Under the pieces are notes generated by a model. It saw only the letters and a program-made list of their open reading frames with translations. It searched no databases and had not been told where the DNA came from. A stretch of DNA of 64,000 nt. Origin: Torymus aiolomorphi (taxonomy: Eukaryota > Arthropoda > Insecta > Hymenoptera > Torymidae). This document shows, one piece after another, positions 1-11,784 of the stretch. Position numbers and translations under genes: made by a program. The stretch is from the NCBI GenBank assembly GCA_036365515.1, contig CM070874.1:211972297-212036296 (forward strand). The letters run 5' to 3'. The stretch's first letter is position 1. Every line of letters begins with the position of its first letter.

Positions 1-1741
1 TTTTAACGGAACCAATGATCGAAATCCATATTTCCAGCAGATTAAGAACAAAAAGTACTGAAAATCGTGGCTTTTACTGTTTTTCAGGATTCAACGTACT
101 TTTCAACATATACTTGGGAAATATTGGTAAAAACATGCATTTTTAGCATAGACCTAAGTTATTCTGACGAAAACAATGATCGAAATCCATATTTCCAGCA
201 GACAAAGAACAAAATGTACTGAAAATCATGGTTTTTACCAATATTTTCCTAGTGTATGGTGAAAAGTGTGTGGTATCCTGCAAAAGGCAGCGAAAAACCA
301 TGATATTCGGTACTTTTTGTTCTTAATCTGCTGGAGAATATGGATTTGGTCATGGTTTTCCTCAAAATCACGAAGTTTTATGCTAAATAAGCCTATTTTT
401 ACAAATCTTTTCCAATTATATGTCGAAAAGTACGTTGTATCCTGAAAAAAACAGCGATAAACCATGATTTTCAGTACTTTTTGTTCTTAATTTGTGGGAA
501 ATATGGATCTCGATCATTGTTTCTATCAAAATAGCTTAGGTCTATTCTAGAAAAGTCTGTTTTTACCAATATTTTTGACAATATTTTCCAAATATATGGT
601 GAAACGTGCGTGGTATCCTGCAAAAAACAGCGAAAAACCATGATTTTCGGTACTTTTTGTTATTAATCTGCTGGAAATATGTATTTCGATCATTGTTTCC
701 GTCAGAATAACTTAGGTCTATGCTAAAAATGCATGTTTTTACCAATATTTCCCAAGTATATGTTGAAAAGTACGTTGAATCCTGAAAAAAACAGAAAAAA
801 CCATGATTTTCAGTACTTTTTGTTCTTAATCTGCTGGAAATATGGATTTGGGTCACTGTTTTCCCTAAAATGGCGAAGCTTTATGCTAAATATGCCTATT
901 TTTACCAATATTTTCAAAATATATGGTGAAAGGTATGTTGTATCCTGAGAAAAAAACGAAAAACCATGTTTTTCAGTACTATTTGTTCTTAATCGGCTGG
1001 AAATATGGTTTTTTATTATTGTTTTCCTGAAAATATTGTAGGTTTACGTTAAAATGCCTGCTTTTACCAATATTTTCCTAGTATATAGAGAAAAAAGCCT
1101 GGAATCATGAGAAAAACAGCGATAAACCATGATTTTCAGATCTGTTTGCTCGTTAAACGCAGGAAGTATGGATTTGGACTATTGTTATACGCAAAATAAG
1201 GTAGTTTTATGCCATAAATGCCGGATTTTACCAATATTTTCATAATACATGGTGTAAAATGTCTGTTTTTACCAATATTTTCCTAGTATATGGTGAAAAG
1301 TGCGTGGGATCATGCAAAAAACAGCGAAATACCATGATTTTCAGTACTATTTGGAATTCAAACGCAGGAAATTTCGATTTGGTTCGGTGGTTTTCTCAAA
1401 CTATCGTAGGTTTATGATAGAAATGACTGTTTTTACCAATATTTTCCAAATATATGGTGAAAAGTGCGTGGTATCCTGCAAAAAACAGCGAAAAACCATG
1501 ATTTTCGGTACTTTTTGTTATTAATCTGCTGGAAATATGGATTTCGTTCATTGTTTCCGTCAAAATAGCTTAGCTCTAGGCAAAAAATGCCTGTTTTTAC
1601 CAATATTTTTATAGTATATGGTGAATAGATCGTGGGAACCTGTGTAAACAGCGAAAAACCATGATTTTCGGTACCTTTTGTTCTTGATCTGCTGGAAATA
1701 TGGATTTCCATCATTGTTTTCGTCAAAATAACTTTGTTTAA
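1..1741. repeat. AT-rich satellite block 1 (~163 bp monomer)
   Basis: Tandem copies of the main satellite. Each monomer carries the landmarks CTGTTTTTACCAATATTTTC, TATGGTGAAAAGTGCGTGG, AAACAGCGAAAAACCATGA and a GCTGGAAATATGGATT stretch. Bases 1 to about 236 read in reverse-complement orientation (B); from about 237 the array reads forward (A). The short open frames here are by-products of the repeat. The block ends exactly at the TTAA target of the DNA transposon that follows. Confidence 0.93.
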
Positions 1742-2400
1742 GGGGACAAGCCATGGTTAGGGGTCGAAAAATCGATTTTTTTTATGTACTATTTTGATAG
1801 CAAATTTTCCGCTGAATACTATGCTTCCAACCGCATTTTCACATTCGATTTTGTTTAGAAAATACAGCTAAAACCGTGAAGTCACTTTTTTGCATATTTA
1901 GTGATTTTTCTTAAATTATCCATTTAGATATACTATTTTTAATCTTATATTATTTTATGCTTCACAGCATACAATACTGAATTTAGAACGGAAATGTACA
2001 TTGACATAGTAGGCAAACTTAACTCGAGGTATAAACCTCATGTATTTTACTTTTACTCTACTTATACAACAGTATAATACGTACAATACATATAGATGGT
2101 TTAAAATCTCATCTGTTTACGTTCTGTCAGCGCCATAGTCGTTGGGATTTAAACCAAAAGTGTTTTGAATATAATTGAATCTGCATTTTTCAATGCAATT
2201 TATTCAGTATTGACAAAAAATTTTTTTGTAAATAAAGTGCTGTGTAGAACTCTTTTAACTGAGAGTGTAGAAGACAGCGATTTTAGGTTAACTGCACTGT
2301 GCAAAGTGTTGTTAATATTTTTAATTTAGTGAGTTCAATGAGTGACTTTTATTTGTGTTTTTTAATAACTAACATTATAGAGGATTAGATATTAGCCACT

Positions 2401-4141
2401 ATGGATTCTGACAAGAGAAATAGAACATCAGGAGCTCCAGGAAAGAAGAGAAAATTTGGAAGAAAAAAAAAACATAAAGGATTTAACAAAAATTCAGAGA
2501 ATGTTCAACAAAAAATCACGAACAAAAGGAAAAGAAGTACAACTTCAGGGAAAATAAAAGATATATCTGTAGAAGCGTCACAAACAAGAAACAGATTAAT
2601 AGATATAAACATTCTGTTCTTACAGCTGGAGAAATTTCTTGTATGTGCAACATGTAAAGGACAAGTTAAAATTATAGAAGAAGATATTGGAGGACTTGGC
2701 TACAAATTTAACATTATGTGCAAAAATTGTTCAGAGAGAAGAATTATAAGCACGAGCAAGCAAGTTGGAGCTCAAAGCAATGCTTATGAAACCAACAGAC
2801 GCAGTCTTCTTGCACTAAGAGCAATTGGGCAAGGATATGCTGCATTGCAAACTTTTTGCGGAATCGTGGATTTGCCACCACCTGTTGCACATAGTTTTTA
2901 TGACCATCTCAATGAAGATTTAAGCAAAGTAACTCAAGAGGTAGCACAAAATTCTATGCAAGAAGCCGTCAAAAAGGAAACAGCATTAACACCAGCTGAA
3001 AATCAAGGTCTAGATGTATCTGGTGAAGGGTCATGGAGAAAAAGAGGATTTTCTTCATTGCAAGGAATTTCAAGTTTGATTGGCTTGCGTTCTCAACAAG
3101 TTCTTGACATATTTATCAAGAACAGTTTTTGTAAAGCATGTTTAAAGTGGGAAAATAGAAAAGGCACAGAAGAATATGAAGACTGGTTCAGTGATCATCA
3201 AGATAAATATGCAGCAAACCATGAAGGAAGTGCTGGAAAGATGGAAGTCGATGGAGTTGTGGAAATGTTTAGAAGATCTCAAGAAAAGTATAATGTAAAA
3301 TACCATCATTACATTGGAGATGGAGATTCGAAAGTGTACAGTGCTTTGTGCCAGGCCAAACCGTATGGAGATGAAGTTAAAGTTGAGAAGAAGGAGTGTC
3401 TGGGACACGTCCAGAAACGAATGGGAACCAGACTCAGGAATTTAATGAAAAATTTTGGAAAAAGTTATTAGACGATGGAAAAACCATTGGAGGCCAAGGA
3501 CGATTAACAGCAAAAGTAATTGATCAGCTCACCACATATTATGGTAATGCCATCAGAAACAACACGGACTCTGTAGAAAAAATGCTGAATGCTATATGGG
3601 CTACGTACCACCACAAGATTTCCACAGACCAGAATCCTCAACATCATTTATGCCCACCAGGACAGAACAGTTGGTGCAAGTGGCAGAAAGCGAAGGCTCA
3701 AAAAAACTAAAAGATTTTCATCATAAAGGCAGTATTCCTGCAGTGATTATGGAGCAGTTGAAACCAATTTACAAAGATCTCTCTGAACAGGAGCTGCTTC
3801 ACAGATGTTTAGGCGGTTACACCCAAAATAGTAATGAGAGTTTTAATAATTCAGTTTGGAAGATTGTAACCAAGACCTCCTTCAGTGGTGTACATGTGCT
3901 CACAGCAATTGCTTGTATTGCTGTCACTTGCTTCAACGATGGAAGAGTTGGTTTTCTGAATATTATGGAAGCCTTTGATGTGAAACCTGGAGTAGCTGCA
4001 ATTGAGTAGGCACAGAAAAGCAATGACATCATATTATTTCATGCTGAGAGGAATGCCGAAGAAAACACTTTAGAAAATAGGAGAAAACGAAGGAGACTGC
4101 AATTGAATTTACCTGAAGAGTCATATGCACCAGGTTCTTAC
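2401..4141 (+). pseudogene. Kolobok/Mutator-like DDE transposase, frameshifted
   Basis: The first open segment (2401-3471, 356 codons) begins with a lysine/arginine-rich tail (residues 1-60), which could be a nuclear signal. It is followed by a zinc-ribbon-like pair C82-x2-C85 and C107-x2-C110. Catalytic-core landmarks are D205 (LDVSGEG), D307/D309 (YIGDGDSK) and the C333-x2-H336 motif (ECLGHVQKR), the last being a signature shared by Kolobok, MULE and hAT cores. Homology continues in a second frame around 3440-3710 and a third frame at about 3660-4008, where GGYTQNSNESFNN supplies the presumed catalytic glutamate. An in-frame TAG sits at 4006-4008, after which a basic C-terminal tail runs to about 4141. 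So there are at least two frameshifts and one nonsense codon: this copy should not make active enzyme. The start ATG follows a long AT-rich leader and is the first plausible one. Family assignment comes from recalled motifs and the TTAA termini. Confidence 0.82.
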
Positions 4142-4589
4142 TAGAGTAGGTAAAAAGTTATTTTTATGCGATAATAGCTAATATAATATTTATTAATTTT
4201 TTTCTTTTTACAGGTGTGTTATTGGCTCTCATAAAAGGATTAATTTATTTTGAGGTTATTTTTACTGTCAATAACATTTATGACTAACAATGTTTTCAGC
4301 CTAGTACGAAAAAAAAAAATAAGTACAACATTTATGTATTAATCTAAAAAATTTAAAAATATTGTTGAATTAATGAAATTGTTTTTTATAGGTTTATTCA
4401 ACAGTTAAAATGATTTAGCCAGGACTACTTTCATCTAATTGGCATCTGTTACATTTTTCCACTAAAGTATATCATACAGAATAAAAAAAAAATTTTTGGT
4501 AAGTAGTTTTGAAACTTATATAAAGTTATAGAAAACCAAAACTTTGAATTGAATTTCTGAATAACTTGTTTTTTGTATTTACAGGGACT

Positions 4590-4908
4590 TTGCCGCAGGA
4601 TTTCTTTTAAATAAAGCAAGCTAGAGGTTTGGAAATTTAGGAGTATCTTTAAAATTATGTTGGTTATAGAAAATGTGAGGTACTTTTTTGAAAAAGGCTT
4701 TAGAAAAAAAATTATAAAATAAAATTACAAAAAATATTGAAATTTTAATAAAAAAAACATAAAAGAATTTAATTTTTAATTAAAAAACAATTTTAAAAAT
4801 TAAAAAAAAAAAAAGTAGCTCACATTTTCTATAACTGGTATAACTACAAAGGTACTCCTAAGTAACCAGACCCCTGCCTTGCTTTGTTCACAAAATTTCC
4901 TGCGGCAA
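4590..4908. repeat. Foldback / nested palindromic segment inside the TTAA element
   Basis: Bases from 4590 (TTGCCGCAGGATTTC...) to about 4684 pair with the reverse complement of about 4816-4908 (...TTTCCTGCGGCAA). Shared blocks include GAAAATGTGAGCTAC-like sequence, TTAGGAGTA and AACAAAGCAAG. The arms are about 90 bp and imperfect, around a roughly 130 bp A-rich centre. It may be a small non-autonomous (MITE-like) element that landed in the transposon, or a structured part of the transposon's own 3' region. No clear target duplication was seen. Confidence 0.7.
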
Positions 4909-6126
4909 TGACATGGCAGTTTCTAATTCAGAAGGGTTTCTTAATCTAATGGACTGCAAGACCAAATTCTTAAACACCTGGATGATGTAGTCTTAAATTA
5001 TAGGTAATTGTATAACTTAATAATAAAAAAAAAGTTTGAACTCTTAAAATTATATATTGGCTTTGTTATTAAAGAATTAATACAATAGCTTTTTTTCAGG
5101 TTCAACCATGGCTTGTCCCCTTAAGCTGCTAATATCTGTTTTTACCAATATTTTCCAAGTATACGGTGAAAAGTACGTTATATTCTGAGAAAAACAGCGA
5201 AAGACTATGATTTTCAGTACCTTTTGTACTTAATCTGCTGGAAATATGGATTTCGATCATTGTTTTCGTCTAAATAATCTAGGTCTATGCTAAATATGTC
5301 TGTTTTACCCAATATTTTCCAAGTATATGGTGAAAATTACGTTTTACCTTGAAAAAAACAGCGAAAAGCCATGATTTTCAGTACTTTTTGTATTTAATCT
5401 GCTCGAAATATGGATTTCGATCATTGTTTTCGTCAAAATAGCTTAGGCCTATGCTAATAATTCCTAGTTCTACCAATATTTTCCAAGTATATGGTGAAAA
5501 GTGTTTGGTATCCTGCAAAAAACAGCGAAAAACCATGATTTTCGGTACTATCTGTTCTTAATCTGCTTGAAATATGGATTTGAATCATTGTTTTCGTCAA
5601 AATGACAAAGTTTTATGCTAAATATGTCTGTTTTTACCAATATTTTCCTAGTATATGGTGAAAAGTTCGTGGTATCCTGGAAAAAACAGCGAACAACCAT
5701 GAATATCGGTACCTTATGTTCTTAATCTGCCTGAAATATGGATTTCCGCCATTGTTTTCGTCAAAATAGCTTAGGTCTATGCTAAAAATGCCCATTTTTA
5801 CCATTATTTTCCTAGTATATGGTGAAAAAGCGTGGGATCCTGGGAAGAGCAGCGAAAAACCATCATATTCGGCACTTTATGTTATTAATCTGTGGGAAAT
5901 ATGGATCCCGATCATTGTTTTCGTCAACATAACTTTGGTCTGTGCCAAAAATGCCTGTTTTTAGCAATATTTTTCTAGTATATGGTGAAAAGTGCGTGGT
6001 ATCCTGCAATAAAAAGCGAAAAACCATGATTTTCGGTAATTTTTGTTATTAGTCGGCTGGAAATATAGTTTTTTATTATTGTTTTCCAGAAAATATTGTA
6101 GGTTTACGTTAAAATGCCTGCTTTTA

Positions 6127-6536
6127 CCAATATTTTCGTAGTATATAGAGAAAAGCGCGTGGAATCATGAGAAAAACGGCGAGACACCATGATTTTCAGA
6201 TCTGTTTACTCGTTAAACGCAGGAAATATGGATTTGGACCATTGTTATACGCAAAATAAGGCAGTTTTATGCCATAAATGCCAAATTTTACCAATATTTT
6301 CTTAATACATGGTGTAAAATGTCGGTTTTAACCAATATTTTCGTAGTATATAGAGAAAAGCGCGTGGAATCATGAGAAAAACGGCGAGACACCATGATTT
6401 TCAGATCTGTTTACTCGTTAAACGCAGGAAATATGGATTTGGACCATTGTTATACGCAAAATAAGGCAGTTTTATGCCATAAATGCCAAATTTTACCAAT
6501 ATTTTCTTAATACATGGTGTAAAATGTCGGTTTTAA
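6127..6536 (+). repeat. Near-exact 205 bp tandem duplication inside the satellite
   Basis: The unit beginning at the TTTTCGTAGTATATAGAG landmark at about 6134 recurs 205 bp later with essentially no differences, including the subtype-specific GGCGAGACACCATGATT and GTGTAAAATGTCGG segments. Neighbouring monomers differ by many substitutions, so this duplication is recent. Confidence 0.85.
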
Positions 6537-8715
6537 CCAATATTTTCCTAGTATATGGTGAAAAGTGCGTGGGATCCTGCAAAAAACAGCGAAATACCAT
6601 GATTTTCATTACTTTTTGGAATTCAAACGCAGTAAATTTCGATTTGGTTCGGTGGTTTTCTCAAACTAACGTAGGTTTATGATAGAAATGACTGTTTTTA
6701 CCAATATTTTCGTAAAATATAGTGAAAAGTTCGTTGTATACAGAAAAAAAACAGCGAAAAACTATGATTTTCAGTATTTTTGTTCTTAATTTGCGGGAAA
6801 TATGGATTTCGATCATTGTTTCCGTCAAAATAGCTTAGGTCTATGCTAGGAAAGTCTGTTTTTACCAATATTTTTGTCAATATTCTCCAAATATATGGTG
6901 GAAAGTGCGTGGTGTCCTGCAAAGAACAGCGAAAAACCATGATTTTCGGTACTTTTTGTTATTAGTCTGCTGGAAATATGGATTTAGATCATTGTTTGCG
7001 TGAAAATAGCTTAGGTCTATGCTAAAAATGCCTGTTTTTACCAATATTTTCCTAGTATATGGTGAAAAGAGCGTGGGAACCTGTGTAAACAGCAAAAAAC
7101 CATTATTTTCTGTACCTTTTGTTCTTGATCTGCTGGAAATATGCATTTCCATCATTGTTTTCGTCAAAATAACTTTGTTTAAGCTGCTAATATCTGTTTT
7201 TACCAATATTTTCCAAGTATACGGTGAAAAGTACGTTATATTATGAAAAAAACAGCGAAAAACCATGATTTGCAGTGCATTTGTACTTAATCTGCTGGAA
7301 ATATGGATTTCGATCATTGTTTTCGTCTAAATAACCTAGGTCTATGCTAAATATATCTGTTTTTACCAATATTTTCCAAGTATATAGTGAAAAATATGTT
7401 GTATCCTGATAAAAACATCGAAAAACCATGATTTTCAGTACTTTTGTTCTTAACCTGCTGGAAATATGGATTTCGATCATTGTATTTGTCTAAATAACCT
7501 AGGGCTATACTAACAATGCCTGTATTTACGAATATTTTCCAATTATATGGTGAGTACTTTGTATCCTGAAAAAAACAGTGAAAAACCATGATTTTCGGTA
7601 CTTTCTGTTCTTAATCGGCTGGAAATATGGATTGGGATCGTTGTTTTCCTCAAAATAACGAAGTTTTGTGCTAAATATGCCTGAATTTACCAATATTTTC
7701 ATAGTATATGGTGAAAAGTGCGTGGTGTCCTGCAAAAAACAGCGAAAAACAATGATATTCGGTACTTTTTGTTCTTAATCTGCTGGAAATATGGATTTGG
7801 ATCATTGCTTTCCTCAAAATGACGAAGTTCTATGCTAAATATGCCTGTTTTTATCAATATTTTTCAAGTATATGGTGAAAAGTATGATGTATCCTGATAA
7901 AAACATCGTAAAACCATGATTTTCAGTTCTTTTTGTTTCTATTCTGCTGGAAATATGGATTTCGATCATTGTTTTCGAAAAAATAACTTAGGTCTATGTT
8001 AAAAATGCATGTTTTTACCACTGTTTCCCAAGTATATGTTGAAAAGTAGGTTGAATCCTGAAAAAAACAGTGAAAAACCATGATTTTCAGTACTTTTTGT
8101 TCTTAATCAGCTGGGAATATGGATTTGGATCATGTTTTACCCTAAAATGGCGAAGTTTGATGCTAAATATGCCTGTTTTTTCCAATATTTTCCAAGTATA
8201 TTGTGAAAAGTATGTTGTATCCTGATAAAAACATCGAAAAACCATGATTTTCAGTACTTTTTGTTCCTATTCTGCTGGAGAATATGGATTTGGTCACTGT
8301 TTTCCTCAAAATCACGAAGTTTTATGCTAAATAAGCCTATTTTTACATATCTTCTCCAATTATATGTCGAAAAGTTTGTTGTATCCTTTAAAAAACAGCG
8401 AAAAACCATGATTTTCGGAACTTTTTCTTCTTCATCTTCTGGAAATAGGGATTCCGATCATTGTTTTCGTCAAAATAACTTAGGTCTATGTTAAAAATGC
8501 ATGTTTTTACCAATATTTCCCAAGTATATGTTGAAAAGTACGTTGAATCCTGAAAAAACAGTGAAAAACCATGATTTTCGGTACTTTTTGTTCTTAATCT
8601 GCTGGAAATATGTATTGGGATCATTGTTTTCCTCAAAAAACGAAGTTTTGTGCTAAATATGCCTGAATTTACCAATATTTTCCTAGTATATGGTCAAAAG
8701 TGCGTGGTATCCTGC

Positions 8716-11700
8716 AAAAACCATGATTTTCAATACTTTTTGTTCTTAATCTACTGAAAATATGGATTTCCATCATTTTTTTCGTCAAAATAACTTAGGT
8801 CTATGCTAAAAATGCCTGTTTTTACCAATATTTTTCTAGTATATGGTGAAAAGTGCGTGGAGACCTGCAAAAAACAGGGAAAAGAATTATTTTCATTACC
8901 TTTTGGTATTCAAAAGGAGGAAATTTTTATTTTGTTCGTTGCTTTTCTCAAAATAACGTTGTTTATCCTTTCTTTACTAATATTTACCTAATATATGGTG
9001 AAAAGTGCCTGGTATTTTGCAAAATACAGTGGAAAATATGATTTTCAGTACGTTTGGTATTCAAACGCAGGAAATTTCGATTTGTTTGGTTGTTTTTCTC
9101 AAAATAAAGTAGGTTAATGATATAACTGCCTGTTTTTACATACAGTTTCCTAATATGTGGAGAAAAATGTCTGTTTTCACCAATATCTTCCTAGTATATG
9201 GTGAAAAGTGTGTGGAATCCTGCAAAAAACAGGGAAAACCATGAATTAAAATACTTTTTGCTCTTAATCAGTTGGAAAATAAGTTTTATACTATATATGA
9301 ATGTTTTTTTCCAATATTTCCGAGTCTATGGTGAAAAAAATGGCCGAAAATCATGGTTTTTCGATGTTTTTTGCAGTATACCACGCACTTTTCACCATAT
9401 AATTGGAAAATATTGGTAGAACCAGGAATTGTTAGCATAGACCTAAGTTATTTTGAGCAAAACAATGATCGAAATCCATATTTCCAGCAGACAAAGAACA
9501 AAAAGTACTGAATATCATGGTTTTTCCTGGTTTTTCCAGGATACCACGTACTTTTCACGATATACTAGGAAAATATTGGTAGATACATGCATTTTTAGCG
9601 TAAAACTTCGACATTTTGAGTAAAACAATGACCCAAATCGATATTTCCAGTAGATTAATAACAAAAATGTCCGAGAATCATGGTTTTTCGCTGTTTCTTG
9701 CAGGATACCACGCACTTTTCATCATACACTTGGTAAAAATTGGTAAAAACAGATATTTGTAGCTTATCCTAAGTTATATAGACGAGAACTATGATTGAAA
9801 TAAATATTTCCAGCAGATTAAGAACAAAAAGTACCGAATATCATGGTTTTTCGCTGCTTTTTGCAGGATACCACGCACTTTTCACCATATTAGGAAAATA
9901 TTGATAAAAACAGGCATATGTAGGACAAAACTTGGTTATTTTGAGGAAAACAATGTTCCAAATCCATATTTCCAACAGATGAAGTACAAAAAGTACCGAA
10001 AATCATGGTTTTTTGCAGTTTCTTGCAGGATCCCACGTTCTTTTCACCAAATACTAGGAAAATATTGTTAAAAACAGGCATTTTTAGCATAGACCTAAGC
10101 TATTTTAACGAAAACAATGACGGAAATCCATATTTCAAGCAGGACAAGAACAAAAGGTGTCGAAAATCATGTTTTTTCGCTGTTTCTTGCGGGATACAAC
10201 GCACTTTTCACCATATACTAGGAAAATATTGGTAAAAACAGGCATATTTGGCATAATACTTCGTCATTTTGACGAAAACAATGATCCAAATCCATATTTC
10301 CAGCAGATTAAGAACAGAAAGTACCGAAAATCATGGTTTTTCGGTGTGTTTGCAGGATACCACGCACTTTTCACCATATACTTGGAAAATATTGGTAGAA
10401 CCAGGAATTGTTAGCATAAACCTAAGTGATTTGAAAACAATGATCGAAATCCATATTTCGAGCAGATTAAGTACATAAAGTACTGAAAATCATGGTTTTT
10501 CGCTGTTTTTCTCAGGGTATAACGTACTTTTCACCATATAATTGGAAAATATTCATAAAAATATACATTTTTAGCATACAACTAACTTATTTTGACGAAA
10601 ACAATGATCGAAATCCATATTTCGAGGAGATTAAGTACAAAAAGTACTGAAAATCATGGTTTTTCGCTGTTTTTTTCAAGGTACAATGTACTTTTCACCA
10701 TAAAATTCGAAAATGTTGATAAAAAAATGCATTTTTAGCATACAAGTAAGTTATTTAGACGAAAACAATGATAGAAATCCATATTTCCGGCAGATTAAGA
10801 ACAAAAAGTACTGAAAATCATGGTTATTCGCTGTTTTTTTCAGGATATAACGTACTTTTCACCATACAGTTGGTAAATATTGGTAAAAACAGATATTTGT
10901 AGCTTAACCTAAGTTATTTAGACGAAAACTATGATGGAAGTAAATATTTCCAGCAGATTAATAACAAAAAGTACTGAAAATCATGATTTTTCGTTTTATT
11001 CTCAGAATACAACATACCTTTCACCATATAATTGGAAAATATTGGTATAAATAGGCATATTTAGCATAAAACTTTGCCATTTTGGGGAAAACAATGACCC
11101 AAATCCATATTTCCAGCAGATTAAGAACAAAAAGTACTGAAAATCATGGTATTACGCTGTTTTTTTCAGGACACAACGTACTTTCCACCATATCATTGGA
11201 AAATATTGATAAAAACAGGCATATTTAGGACAACACTTAGGCAAAAAGTATTTTAATTCATGGTTTTCCCTGTTTTTTGCAGGATTCCACACACTTTTCA
11301 CCATATACTAGGAAGATATTGGTTAAAACAGACATTTTTCTCCACATATTAGGAAACTGTATGTAAAAACAGGCAGTTATATCATTAACCTACTTTATTT
11401 TGAGAAAAACAACCAAACAAATCGAAATTTCCTGCGTTTGAATACCAAACGTACTGAAAATCATATTTTCCACTGTATTTTGCAAAATACCAGGCACTTT
11501 TCACCATATATTAGGTAAATAGTAGTAAAGAAAGGATAAACAACGTTATTTTGAGAAAAACAACGAACAAAATAAAAATTTCCTCCTTTTGAATACCAAA
11601 AGGTAATGAAAATAATTCTTTTCCCTGTTTTTTGCAGGACTCCACGCACTTTTCACCATATACTAGAAAAATATTGGTAAAAACAGGCATTTTTAGCATA

Positions 11701-11784
11701 GACCTAAGTTATTTTGACGAAAAAAATGATCGAAATCCATATTTTCAGTAGATTAAGAACAAAAAGTACTGAAAATCATGGTTT
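8716..11784. repeat. Large inverted duplication (arms about 8716-9270 and 11230-11784)
   Basis: The segment at about 8716-9270 reappears as its reverse complement at about 11230-11784 with only scattered differences. This includes an unusual subtype: an AGGAGGAAATTTTTATTTTG stretch and a CAAAATACAGTGGAAAATATG stretch. Arms are about 550 bp and the spacer about 1960 bp. The A-to-B orientation switch at about 9335 lies just inside the left arm. Confidence 0.82.

Larger units (their letters stand above)
1742..5120 (+). mobile_element. Kolobok/Mutator-like DNA transposon with TTAA target duplication
   Basis: The element starts GGGGACAAGCCATGGTT at 1742 and ends with the exact reverse complement at 5104-5120, giving 17 bp terminal inverted repeats. 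It is flanked by TTAA at 1738-1741 and 5121-5124. The empty site exists in this window: at about 7173-7195 the satellite reads CTTTGTTTAAGCTGCTAATA without the insert, so the boundaries are certain. The length is 3379 bp. It contains a broken transposase gene on the plus strand (2401 to about 4140), a ~320 bp foldback at 4590-4908, and AT-rich non-coding flanks. TTAA duplication plus a C-x2-H motif in the transposase fits the Kolobok superfamily; the protein also resembles what databases call a Mutator-like transposase domain in arthropods. Confidence 0.88.
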
